A model generated the notes under the pieces. That model saw nothing but the letters and a program-made list of their open reading frames with translations, did no database searches and was not told the DNA's origin. From Rhodospirillaceae bacterium (lineage in GTDB: Bacteria > Pseudomonadota > Alphaproteobacteria > GCA-2721365), in assembly GCA_002721365.1 (NCBI GenBank), contig PBKC01000013.1, positions 1-58,948 of the forward strand: a DNA stretch of 58,948 nucleotides, in the 5' to 3' direction. Position 1 is the first letter of the stretch; every line of letters starts with the position of its first letter. A program made the translations under genes and the position numbers. Shown here in pieces: positions 39,236-46,806 of the stretch.

Positions 39236-39645
39236 TGTCGGGCGGGGGCACGGGTCGCGATTCCGATGCGCGCTATCCCGGCCGCGCTCACTTCCCGCAT
39301 CGCGGCCATCATGTCGCCGCTGCTGGCCGTAGCGTCCGCCTTGACGACGACCCGCGGAGTCGGGCCTTCCGGCGGCAGCAGGGCCGCCACGGCCTGCGTG
39401 AGCGCGCCTGGCGCCACGAGACGTTGATTGACGGCCAACTGGCCGTCCGCCCCCACATAGACGGTGATCGGCCGTTTATCGTCGATGCGCCCGGCGATCG
39501 ACTCGGGCACGGTGACGTCCACCGCTTCGATGCTGCGCAAGGTGCCCGACAGCATGAAGAACACGAGCAGCAGGAAGACGACGTCGATCAGGGGCGCCAT
39601 GTTGATCCGGCCGTTGAAAGGGCGGCGTTTCTCGAAACTGATCAT
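39232..39645 (-). CDS. ExbD/TolR biopolymer transporter, second copy
   Basis: At 137 residues, this is an N-terminally anchored periplasmic protein with the ExbD helix APLIDVVFLLLVFFML holding the proton-linked Asp21. The periplasmic domain (about 45-137) ends with MREVSAAGIARIGIATRA. It overlaps tonB and the upstream exbD by 4 bases each. Two non-identical ExbD proteins may form a mixed dimer with ExbB, or one may serve a different TonB or receptor. Confidence 0.92.
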   Translation of the reverse strand: MISFEKRRPFNGRINMAPLIDVVFLLLVFFMLSGTLRSIEAVDVTVPESIAGRIDDKRPITVYVGADGQLAVNQRLVAPGALTQAVAALLPPEGPTPRVVVKADATASSGDMMAAMREVSAAGIARIGIATRAPARQ

Positions 39646-40076
39646 GGCGCGGCGGCGCCGTCCGAACCGACGGTCAGGTTGATGTCGACAACTCCCGCGC
39701 CGCGGACACGGTCCATCACGCTGATGAGGGTCTGAACGGGCACTTCGGTGTCGGCGCTGACCGTCACCCCGAGGCCGGGGCGGCCGGCAAGACGTCCCAT
39801 GAGTTCGCGGTCGAGCTGATCGATGCCGAGACGTAGGCCGTTGAGCGTGATTCGTCCGTCCGGACGCACCGCGACCACCAATGTCTCGTCCGGCGAAGGG
39901 GGGGGCGGATCGGGAAGCGCCGTCGTGGCCGGACCCGGCAGGCCGAGCTCGATCGATTCGTCTTCGGCGAAGGAGGTCGCGAGCATGAAGAAGATCAGCA
40001 GCAGGAAGACGATGTCGATCAACGGGGCGATGCCGATCCCCTGGCGGGGGCGTTGATCGGCTTCGAAGCTGATCAC
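39642..40076 (-). CDS. ExbD/TolR biopolymer transporter, first copy
   Basis: This is a 144-residue ExbD-family protein. The membrane helix reads APLIDIVFLLLIFFMLATSF with Asp21 in the same position as in the second copy. The periplasmic part includes VAVRPDGRITLNGLRLG and a C-terminal MDRVRGAGVVDINLTV. Its ATG overlaps the exbB stop in ATGA, so translation of exbB, both exbD genes and tonB is coupled throughout. The two copies differ widely outside the helix. Confidence 0.92.
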   Translation of the reverse strand: MISFEADQRPRQGIGIAPLIDIVFLLLIFFMLATSFAEDESIELGLPGPATTALPDPPPPSPDETLVVAVRPDGRITLNGLRLGIDQLDRELMGRLAGRPGLGVTVSADTEVPVQTLISVMDRVRGAGVVDINLTVGSDGAAAP

Positions 40077-40765
40077 CGTCTCAGTCCCGCGAACGTCGAA
40101 CCGTATCCGGCCTGGTCGGTGCCGTTTCCGCGTCCGTGGCGGGTAATCATTCTGGTCGTTAGATCCGTCATGGTGCTGCGGACCTTGTCGACCTCACTCT
40201 GCAAGAGGTGGAACGCGGCAAGCGCGGGAATGGCGATGATCAGCCCGACCGCCGTCGTAAGCAGCGCTTCCCAGATTCCGCCGGCGAGAAGGCCGGGGTC
40301 GACCTTTGTGCCGGCTTCTTCGAGCCGTGCGAAGGCCTTGATCATGCCCATGACGGTGCCGAGCAGGCCGAGGAGGGGGCTGAGGTTGGCGATGAGGTCG
40401 AGACTGCGGAGAAAGCTTTCGAGATTACGCAGTTCGGCAGATCCGACCCGGGTGATCTCTGCTTCCCGATCGGCTGGCGTCATCGTGCGGTCGGCGAGAG
40501 TCCGCACCGTCGCCTCCATGACCCGCGCGACCGGGCTGTGGGTGTGGACGAGGAACTGCTCGGCCTTGTCATAGGCGCCGTCGCGCGCCATCGCCAAAGC
40601 GGGCTCTATGAAATCGGTGCGCCGCATTCCGCTGGCCGAGAACTGGTAGAGCTTGACCAGAACGATCGCGACCGCGACGACTGACAAAAAAAGAAGGGCG
40701 GCCATGACCGGACCACCCCGTTCGAGGAGCGCTAACGCCGTTCCGATGGATGTCGTGTCGAACAT
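40073..40765 (-). CDS. ExbB/MotA/TolQ proton-channel protein
   Basis: The ATG at 40765 gives 230 residues; a TTG two codons earlier is an alternative. Three membrane helices are visible (about 18-40, 125-150 and 160-190). The MotA/ExbB signature LRSLDLIANLSPLLGLLGTVMGMIKAF lies near residue 120, and WEALLTTAVGLIIAIPALAAFHLL near 170. With ExbD it forms the inner-membrane motor energised by the proton gradient. It heads a four-gene coupled operon. A sigma54-type sequence ends only 13 bases before this ATG. Confidence 0.93.
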   Translation of the reverse strand: MFDTTSIGTALALLERGGPVMAALLFLSVVAVAIVLVKLYQFSASGMRRTDFIEPALAMARDGAYDKAEQFLVHTHSPVARVMEATVRTLADRTMTPADREAEITRVGSAELRNLESFLRSLDLIANLSPLLGLLGTVMGMIKAFARLEEAGTKVDPGLLAGGIWEALLTTAVGLIIAIPALAAFHLLQSEVDKVRSTMTDLTTRMITRHGRGNGTDQAGYGSTFAGLRR

Positions 40766-40777
40766 GAGCAATAACTC

Positions 40778-40793
40778 GCAATATCGGTACCAA
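40778..40793 (-). promoter_or_regulatory. Sigma54-type promoter match before exbB
   Basis: The minus strand reads TTGGTACCGATATTGC, a GG-N10-GC match with TTGG and TTGC intact. Transcription would start at about 40766, right at the ATG, so the mRNA would have almost no leader. That oddity lowers confidence. Confidence 0.5.
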
Positions 40794-40861
40794 GTTCCGC
40801 TCTTCGCGGATTGCCCAGCCTGATACGGAGATTGCTCCTACAAATCCATCGTTTGCTGGTA

Positions 40862-40896
40862 CCCGCTGCAGGCCGGCGCTGCCGCCCTGCAGCGGG
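40862..40896. other. Perfect 11-bp stem-loop between the PepSY gene and exbB
   Basis: CCCGCTGCAGG pairs with CCTGCAGCGGG around a 13-base loop. It lies upstream of the PepSY gene's stop-distal neighbour, exbB, in a 151-base gap. There is no U-tract. It may protect or process the receptor-barrel-PepSY transcript, or act as a protein-binding site. Confidence 0.5.
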
Positions 40897-40916
40897 AGGT
40901 ATCATGGAGAAGCCGT

Positions 40917-41447
40917 TTATTCGCTACCGATTTCCCACAGCTCGAAATTGGACTCGGTGACTTCGCCGGTGGTGGCGTCGACTTCGATCTTCATCTCCCG
41001 GCCCTTCGGCATGGAAACGTCGAATTCGTAGGCGGCGCTGCCGTCCTGCTCGATCACGTATTCATGGGCCTCGATGCTCGCGCCCGGATAGATGTCGAGG
41101 ACCGTCTGCTTGGCGGTCGCTTCGTCGATCTTCATCTTGGCGGTGAACATCGGGTCGTCGACCGACACTTCGCGTTCCATCTCGCTGACGAGTCCGGTGG
41201 TTGCGTCGCACTCGACGTTCCACGTCACCCCATCCCCATTGAGGATGTCGAACTCGTAGACAGGGATGCCTTCCTCGGACTTGAACTCGAGCTTTCGGGC
41301 CTCGCCCGGCCGCACTTCGAGAGCCGCAGCCAGGCAGGTCTCCATGCGGACCATCTTCCGGCCGATTTCGTCGACATCCCTCGCCTGCGCCGAACCGACA
41401 CCGACAACGAGAGCGATCGCTGCAACGGTCGTGCTGTATCTGATCAT
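40917..41447 (-). CDS. PepSY-domain exported protein
   Basis: This 176-residue protein has a signal peptide (residues 1-22, ending GSAQA). Two tandem PepSY-like segments follow: RKLEFKSEEGIPVYEFDILNGDGVTWNVECDATTG (about 50-85) and YVIEQDGSAAYEFDVSMPKGREMKIEVDATTGEV (about 130-165), each with the Asp-Ala-x-Thr-Gly end. PepSY domains inhibit proteases or bind periplasmic proteins. It lies 31 bases after the poly-Asp barrel gene, so the two are probably cotranscribed. A shared envelope function is inferred only from position. Confidence 0.9.
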   Translation of the reverse strand: MIRYSTTVAAIALVVGVGSAQARDVDEIGRKMVRMETCLAAALEVRPGEARKLEFKSEEGIPVYEFDILNGDGVTWNVECDATTGLVSEMEREVSVDDPMFTAKMKIDEATAKQTVLDIYPGASIEAHEYVIEQDGSAAYEFDVSMPKGREMKIEVDATTGEVTESNFELWEIGSE

Positions 41448-41478
41448 CGTCTTCTCTCCTGGTCGAAGTGTGCGATCG

Positions 41479-42720
41479 TCAGAACCGGACGCGTACGGTG
41501 CCGCTCACCGTCGTTTCCGACTGGTCGTCGCGCAGCAGCACCGTGTCGCCCTGGAACGAAACGCTGGTCCGGTCGGTTAGGCTGAGACGCATACCGCCAC
41601 CGATTCTGAAACCGTCATCGTCGTTCGACGGCTGGGCCTGACCTACACCGGCCACGACATCGTCGCGCTGCGTGTCGATCTCGTAGGTGCCGAAGCCGTA
41701 GATTTCGGTGAACTCCATCAGATAGGCGGCCTCGCCGCTGATCTGCACCTGACCGAAGTCGATGGTCCGGCCGGCGACGACGTTGGTGCCGATCGTCGAA
41801 GTTTCGGTGAAGCCGTCCTGGTCTTCGCTCGCATGGATGTAGCCGAGGCGGCCGCCCAGGCGGAAACGATCCAGGGTCGTGTGGGCGTTGAGGTTGCCCG
41901 CGGCGAACCAGCGGTTTGAGTCCATGTCGCCGCTGAAACGCTGACCGGCGCTGATGCGGGTAAGATCGGTGTTCAGCACCGAGTAGCCGAAGGTGCCGTC
42001 GATGCTGAAGAAACGGCCCAGGGTGATGACGGCGTAAGGGGCAATCGTGAAGCCGCTGGCGTCTATCCGTCCGCCGTTGAAAGTGGTGTCGATCTGGGCG
42101 CTCTCATAGCCCAAGGCGACACCGGCGGTGAAGGACGACGACAGGGCGTAGTCGGCGCCGACGATGGCGGTATAGATATCCCCTTCGAAAGCGGTGGTGA
42201 CGAAGTCGTCTTCGACGGACGAGTAGGCGCCGTTCGCCCAAACGGCGATCTTGCCCTCTCCGCCGCCAGCCGAATAACCGGTGGCGGGCTCGCCATCCAG
42301 GCCGGAGGTCACGATCGGGGTGCGGCCCACAGTGCCGCTGACGAGCGACCCGATGCGGCCGCTGATCTGACTGGTGGTCTGGGTGGTGGCTACGCGAAGG
42401 ATGGTTGCGGACGTGACTTCGGTAGCAGGCGCGTCGTTATCGACCTCAAGGCCCGCCTCGTCATCGTCGTCGTCATCATCGTCGTCATCATCATCATCAT
42501 CGTCATCGTCGTCGTCATCATCATCGTCATCGTCGTCGTCGTCGTCGTCGTCATCATCATCGTCGTCATCATCGTCATCGTCATCATCGCCGACGGTGGC
42601 GTCGATGGCTTGAGCGTGAGCAGAACGGATGAGTCCCAGATTAAGCCATTTGGCAAGACTGGCCTCAACGACGTAGACGATCGCCAGAATGCTCAGCGCG
42701 AGGCGCAAGTTGGTGAACAT
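41479..42720 (-). CDS. Outer-membrane autotransporter-type barrel with a 43-residue poly-aspartate tail
   Basis: The ATG at 42720 follows GAGGA by about 6 bases and gives 413 residues. It opens with a signal peptide ending AHAQA, then IDATVG, then 43 aspartates in a row (residues 45-87). The rest is a beta-barrel with alternating strands and a C-terminal VRVRF, resembling the autotransporter barrel domain (GYESAQIDTTFNGGRIDASGF, FFSIDGTFGYSVL). The tail would therefore lie at the N-terminus of the mature protein, either outside the cell or in the periplasm. Such an acidic tail could bind Ca2+, Fe3+ or other cations; this is inference. It follows the TonB receptor by 32 bases and precedes the PepSY gene. 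Confidence 0.85.
   Translation of the reverse strand: MFTNLRLALSILAIVYVVEASLAKWLNLGLIRSAHAQAIDATVGDDDDDDDDDDDDDDDDDDDDDDDDDDDDDDDDDDDDDDDDDDDEAGLEVDNDAPATEVTSATILRVATTQTTSQISGRIGSLVSGTVGRTPIVTSGLDGEPATGYSAGGGEGKIAVWANGAYSSVEDDFVTTAFEGDIYTAIVGADYALSSSFTAGVALGYESAQIDTTFNGGRIDASGFTIAPYAVITLGRFFSIDGTFGYSVLNTDLTRISAGQRFSGDMDSNRWFAAGNLNAHTTLDRFRLGGRLGYIHASEDQDGFTETSTIGTNVVAGRTIDFGQVQISGEAAYLMEFTEIYGFGTYEIDTQRDDVVAGVGQAQPSNDDDGFRIGGGMRLSLTDRTSVSFQGDTVLLRDDQSETTVSGTVRVRF
42460..42588. repeat. Trinucleotide GAY repeat encoding 43 aspartates
   Basis: The minus strand carries 43 consecutive Asp codons, 22 GAC and 21 GAT. A higher-order order of codons (plus strand GTC ATC GTC GTC GTC ATC ATC) recurs at 42460 and 42502, with a variant at 42526. 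This suggests growth by duplication of blocks as well as single codons. Confidence 0.95.
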
Positions 42721-42752
42721 GTTCTTCCTCATTCCTCTCAGCTTTTGCCCGC

Positions 42753-45134
42753 CTACCACTGCAGCCGCAGGCCTGCCCACGCACCGAAGGGCTGGCCAGG
42801 AGCGAAAGCACGAGGATCGCTTGCGTTGGGCGCTTCATACATGAAGACTTCGTCGACTTCCGCGAACAGACCGAAGGTTTCGTATTCAGTGTCGAAGACA
42901 TTGTCGACTTCGACAAAGAATTCGAGCCAGTCGGCGATCCGATACGTCGAATGAAGATTGACGACCTGATAGCCGTCGACCTTATCGCCCAGGTTCGCTT
43001 CATCACCACGGAAGTACTGGCTGGAGTTGACGATGAGCGTCCCGCCAAGAGTCCAGCGGTCGGTGATCTCGTAATCGATACCGGCCTTGAGCTGATGCTT
43101 GGGGATACCGGGGATGGTATCGCCGGCCTGGACCTGGATCGCGCCGTTGACCGCCTGGGGATGATTGGCACTGGGGGCGGCGAAGGGCGTCTGGAACGTC
43201 GCGTCGATGTAGCTGTAGTTGACAAACCAGTTCCACGGTCCGGTCTGCCCGGCCATGCTGGCTTCGAGCCCCTGGCGGCGGGTGTCGCCGACATTGTCGA
43301 AGAAACCGCGACCGAAATTGGCCGAGTTGATGAACAGGATGTCGTCCTGGAGATCGGTGCGGAACAGGCCCACCTGCCAGTGGATCGGCCGGGGTTCGTC
43401 CCAGATCGTGAACCGGCCGCGGGTCCCGACCTCGAACGTGCGGGACACCACCTGATCGAGTGGCGGATCGGCGACGAAAGCGTTGGGCAGACGGCAGGGG
43501 CGAGCGGGGTCGGCGCAGCCGAGCTCAGCCGCTGACGGGGCGCGGTTCGATTCGGCGTAACTCGCGTAACCAGTCAGTTCCGGCGTGATCGCGTAGGTGG
43601 CTCCGACTGCCGGATTGAACCGCTGGAAGACGTTGTCGCTGGTGAGCTCGGCGCCGCCGCCCTCATCGCGAAGATCGATCTCGGCGCGGTTGTAGCGGCC
43701 CGACAGCGTGACGTTCAGCCCCTCCATCGCTTCCCAGGTATCGCTGAAGTAGAGACCATAGAGACGCGTGTTGGTTTTCAGCCGCACATTGGAGACCTCG
43801 CTGACGCCGGTGGCCGGGTCGGGGTCTGTCGTGACCAGCAGACCGGTTCCGGTGACCGTGCGATCGAGCGTCAGATTTCCGAGTTCGGACTCGGAATGAA
43901 AATGCGTCTGGCTGAAATCGTAGCTGCCGCCGACGACCAACTGGTTGGAGCGCCCCAACAAGTCCTGATCGAAGGTGCTCTGCGCCGAACCGCCGATGGT
44001 GGTCGACTGGGTGCTGCTGGTATTGAACGCACCGGGTCCGACGGCGCTGAAGATCGTGGCCGCCGCGATCGGGCTGCCGGTCTGATCGCGGAGCAGCGGC
44101 CCGTCGTCGTCGAAACACAGGAAGTTCGTATCATCGAACGGCGTTGCCGGATTGTCGGCACCGCAGGCCTCAGCGTCGAAACCGTCGCCGTTGACCGTCT
44201 TACGGATCAGGCGCCGGTAGTAGGCGTTGGCTTGCAGCGTGACATCGTCGGTCAGGTAGTGGCTGCCCGACAGATTGAACTGAGCGAACTCGTTCAGCGT
44301 CTGATCGGGGTAGGTGAATACGGCCCGTCGGTTGGCGTCGAGCAACTCGACCGGCGACGTGCCGTTACCCGTCAGATCGTTGTCGGCGATGGTGATGTCG
44401 AGTCCGAGATCGGTACTGTCGCCGCGCCAGGCGAAGTCCGAATAGAGCTGATGCACCTTGCTCGGTGAATCGTTGCGCCAGCCGTCCTCGTCGAACACGT
44501 TCATCATCGTGTAGATGCCGACGTTCTCAGCCTGGGCACCTAACTGCAGGGATGTCTGCACGCGACCGAAATAGCCGCCGGACAGTTCGAGCTCGGCGCC
44601 CTGATAGTTGAAGCCGTCCTTCATCTCGACGGAGATCGACCCGCCCAGTGCGTTCAGGCCGAAGACAGGGTTTGAACCGGGCATGAGGTTCAGCCGGCTG
44701 ATGGCCTGGCTCGGGATCAGATCCCAGTTGATGGCCTCGCCGAACGCCTCGTTCTGACGGACGCCGTTCTGATAGATCGCGAGCCCCTGCGGACTTCCGA
44801 GCAGGGGAGAGACGGTGGAGCCGCGATAGTTCAGATTCGGCTGATAGGGGTTGTTCTGGGCATCGTTGACGTTAACGCTGCCGAGCGACTGACTGAGCAT
44901 GTCGCCGATGCTGATCGGGTTGCTGCGGTCGAAGTCTTCACTGTCCAGCGTCTGTACGTTCGCTGGAACCTTGTCGCGTTCGACACCGGTTCCCAGCAAG
45001 GGCGACACGCCGATCACCTCGATTTCGGGCAAGGTGATCGGTTGCTGTGACCCATTCTGCGCCAGCGCCTGCGATGCCGTGGCCAAACTCGTCCCGGCAG
45101 CCAGGATCGCCATGGCCCTGCGTCCACTCGTCAT
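42753..45134 (-). CDS. TonB-dependent outer-membrane receptor
   Basis: The 793-residue protein has a signal peptide ending ASQALAQ (about residue 25). A plug domain (about 45-165) includes IEVIGVSPLLG, NPISIGDMLSQSLGSVNVND and INWDLIPSQAISRLNLMPGSNPVFGLNALGG, and the 22-strand barrel ends LRLQW. FecA-type receptors of this size bring in iron chelates, sugars, vitamins or other large solutes using TonB energy. The ligand is unknown. The gene starts the likely operon receptor, poly-Asp barrel, PepSY. It is transcribed away from the sigma54-type regulator, with sigma54-like and TCAGCC motifs in its upstream region. Confidence 0.93.
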   Translation of the reverse strand: MTSGRRAMAILAAGTSLATASQALAQNGSQQPITLPEIEVIGVSPLLGTGVERDKVPANVQTLDSEDFDRSNPISIGDMLSQSLGSVNVNDAQNNPYQPNLNYRGSTVSPLLGSPQGLAIYQNGVRQNEAFGEAINWDLIPSQAISRLNLMPGSNPVFGLNALGGSISVEMKDGFNYQGAELELSGGYFGRVQTSLQLGAQAENVGIYTMMNVFDEDGWRNDSPSKVHQLYSDFAWRGDSTDLGLDITIADNDLTGNGTSPVELLDANRRAVFTYPDQTLNEFAQFNLSGSHYLTDDVTLQANAYYRRLIRKTVNGDGFDAEACGADNPATPFDDTNFLCFDDDGPLLRDQTGSPIAAATIFSAVGPGAFNTSSTQSTTIGGSAQSTFDQDLLGRSNQLVVGGSYDFSQTHFHSESELGNLTLDRTVTGTGLLVTTDPDPATGVSEVSNVRLKTNTRLYGLYFSDTWEAMEGLNVTLSGRYNRAEIDLRDEGGGAELTSDNVFQRFNPAVGATYAITPELTGYASYAESNRAPSAAELGCADPARPCRLPNAFVADPPLDQVVSRTFEVGTRGRFTIWDEPRPIHWQVGLFRTDLQDDILFINSANFGRGFFDNVGDTRRQGLEASMAGQTGPWNWFVNYSYIDATFQTPFAAPSANHPQAVNGAIQVQAGDTIPGIPKHQLKAGIDYEITDRWTLGGTLIVNSSQYFRGDEANLGDKVDGYQVVNLHSTYRIADWLEFFVEVDNVFDTEYETFGLFAEVDEVFMYEAPNASDPRAFAPGQPFGAWAGLRLQW

Positions 45135-45182
45135 TCGGTTTCCCCTCCCAAACAGGCAGTGCTTGATTCATCGCAACCTGCC

Positions 45183-45198
45183 GGAAGAAGGAAGCCAA
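45183..45198 (-). promoter_or_regulatory. Sigma54-like promoter candidate of the TonB receptor
   Basis: The minus strand reads TTGGCTTCCTTCTTCC, with GG-N10-CC instead of GG-N10-GC. It lies about 50 bases before the receptor ATG and 82 bases downstream of the first TCAGCC motif. The mismatch at -12 makes it a weak call by itself. Confidence 0.4.
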
Positions 45199-45279
45199 GT
45201 AAATAGAGGGCTAGCTAAAATAACACAGTCCGGTTTAAATTTTCTTAAGCGGCCGATATTGAGAATAAGTTGGTTTATA

Positions 45280-45348
45280 TCAGCCACTTCGAGGAAAACA
45301 TTTGGATGAATTCAGCCTGTATTTTCTGGCTGCGAGTCCATATCAGCC
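45280..45348. promoter_or_regulatory. TCAGCC motif array, candidate activator-binding region
   Basis: CAGCC motifs start at 45281, 45313 and 45344 in one orientation, 32 and 31 bases apart (about three helical turns). A GGCTG in the other orientation is at 45328. The region is AT-rich and lies 80-150 bases upstream of the sigma54-like site. The last motif overlaps the end of the regulator gene. Confidence 0.5.
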
Positions 45349-46806
45349 GCCATTCCCCCGCACGCCATTGCCGAAACGATATTTTTCAATGCGATAGCGG
45401 AGGGCCATGCGCGTAAGGCCGAGCTGTCGTGCGGCCTCGGAAACGTTTCCGCGGCTGCGGTCGAGCGCCGCCAGAATCATTTTACGCTCGGCCTGTTCGA
45501 TGGTGAGGCCCGAGAGGGCATCGTCTTCGCCATCGGCGGGGGCGGCATGGGGCGCCGCGGGGCCTTCCAGCCCCAGATGGATGGCGCTGATGGCCTCGCC
45601 TTCGCTGAGAAGAACCGCACGCTCCACCAGATGCTTGAGTTCGCGCACGTTCCCCGGCCAATGGTAGGTGCGAATGGCTCGCTCGGCGTCACGGGTGTAG
45701 GTCGGCGCAGGCCGTCCGAAGCGACGGGCGACCTGCGCCGCGAAATGCCGTGCCAGAATCACGGAGTCGCCTTCGCAATCGCGCAACGACGGTAGCTGGA
45801 TGGATAGGACGTTGAGCCGATAGAAGAGGTCGCTACGGAACTGTCCGCTGGCGACCAGTTCGGGCAGCGGCCGATTGGTGGCGGCGATGAAATCAGCCCC
45901 TACGTTGATTTCGCTCGGGCTGCCGATGCGACGGATCCGTCGGCGTTCGACCAGGGCGAGCAATTTCGCCTGCAGCTCGAAAGGCAGTTCGGCGATCTCG
46001 TCCAGGAACAACGTTCCATCCTCGGCGGCCTCGATCAGACCGATGCGCGAGCCGGTCGCGCTCGTATAGGCGCCGCGGACATGGCCGAAAAGCTCGGCTT
46101 CCAGCAGCTCGCGCGGCAGCGCCGCGCAGTCGACGTGAACGAACGGACGATCGGCCTTGGGACCGAGGCGGTGGATCATGCGCGCCGTCACGTCCTTGCC
46201 GGTGCCGGTTTCGCCCATGATCAGCACGGTCGGGCGCGGTTCGTCGTTCTCCGGCAGGATGCCCGAGACCTGCTCGATCTTGGCACGGGCGGCTGTCATC
46301 GCCGGGCTCTCGCCGATCAGCACCGGTCCTTCGACCGAGCGTGCCTCTCGCTCCCGCGATGTCTCCAGACGACGGGAGAGCTCCGCGCTGTCAATCACAC
46401 GCTGAATCACCAGGTTGAGCTCGTCGAGATCGATCGGCTTTTTCAGGAAGTCCGCCGCGCCGAGCTTCATCGCCGTTACGGCGTCGTTGATCTCGCCGAA
46501 CGCGGTGAAGATGATCGTCGCCGGTTTGACGGCGGCTTCCGACTTGCTGAGGTCGGCCAGGAGATCGAGCCCGTTTCCGTCGGGCAGCCGAACGTCCAAC
46601 AGAATGACGTCGATGTTGCGGTTCTGATCGGTGAGCGTTCGCCGCGCCTCGGCGAGCGTTCCGCAGGCTATGCACTGATAGCCGAGACGCTCCAAGCGAC
46701 GGGTGACGGCACGGGCCAGTAAGGCCTCGTCCTCGACGACAAGCACTGAGATCGGCATTACCGGGGACTGGGGAGTATCAACATGGGCGTTGGGTGCAGG
46801 GGTCAT
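45343..46806 (-). CDS. NtrC-family sigma54-dependent response regulator
   Basis: At 487 residues it has a receiver (1-135), AAA+ (about 160-400) and a Fis-type helix-turn-helix (about 445-480). The receiver has VVEDE, the phosphorylation site Asp71 in LLDVRLPDG, and K122/K123. The AAA+ domain has Walker A GETGTGKD (198-205), Walker B TLFLDEI (264-271) and the sigma54-contact loop GAYTSA (245-250) instead of GAFTGA. The C-terminus includes RGNVSEAARQLGLTRMALRYRI. Its start overlaps the sensor-kinase stop in ATGA, so the two are a cotranslated pair. It likely controls the nearby TonB, porin and PhoX genes (inference from position and motifs). Confidence 0.93.
   Translation of the reverse strand: MTPAPNAHVDTPQSPVMPISVLVVEDEALLARAVTRRLERLGYQCIACGTLAEARRTLTDQNRNIDVILLDVRLPDGNGLDLLADLSKSEAAVKPATIIFTAFGEINDAVTAMKLGAADFLKKPIDLDELNLVIQRVIDSAELSRRLETSREREARSVEGPVLIGESPAMTAARAKIEQVSGILPENDEPRPTVLIMGETGTGKDVTARMIHRLGPKADRPFVHVDCAALPRELLEAELFGHVRGAYTSATGSRIGLIEAAEDGTLFLDEIAELPFELQAKLLALVERRRIRRIGSPSEINVGADFIAATNRPLPELVASGQFRSDLFYRLNVLSIQLPSLRDCEGDSVILARHFAAQVARRFGRPAPTYTRDAERAIRTYHWPGNVRELKHLVERAVLLSEGEAISAIHLGLEGPAAPHAAPADGEDDALSGLTIEQAERKMILAALDRSRGNVSEAARQLGLTRMALRYRIEKYRFGNGVRGNGG

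Noticed and set aside
42374..42668. Poly-serine and poly-Met/Thr open frames over the Asp repeat
   Set aside because: These are other-frame readings of the GAY repeat, without ribosome sites or other protein features.
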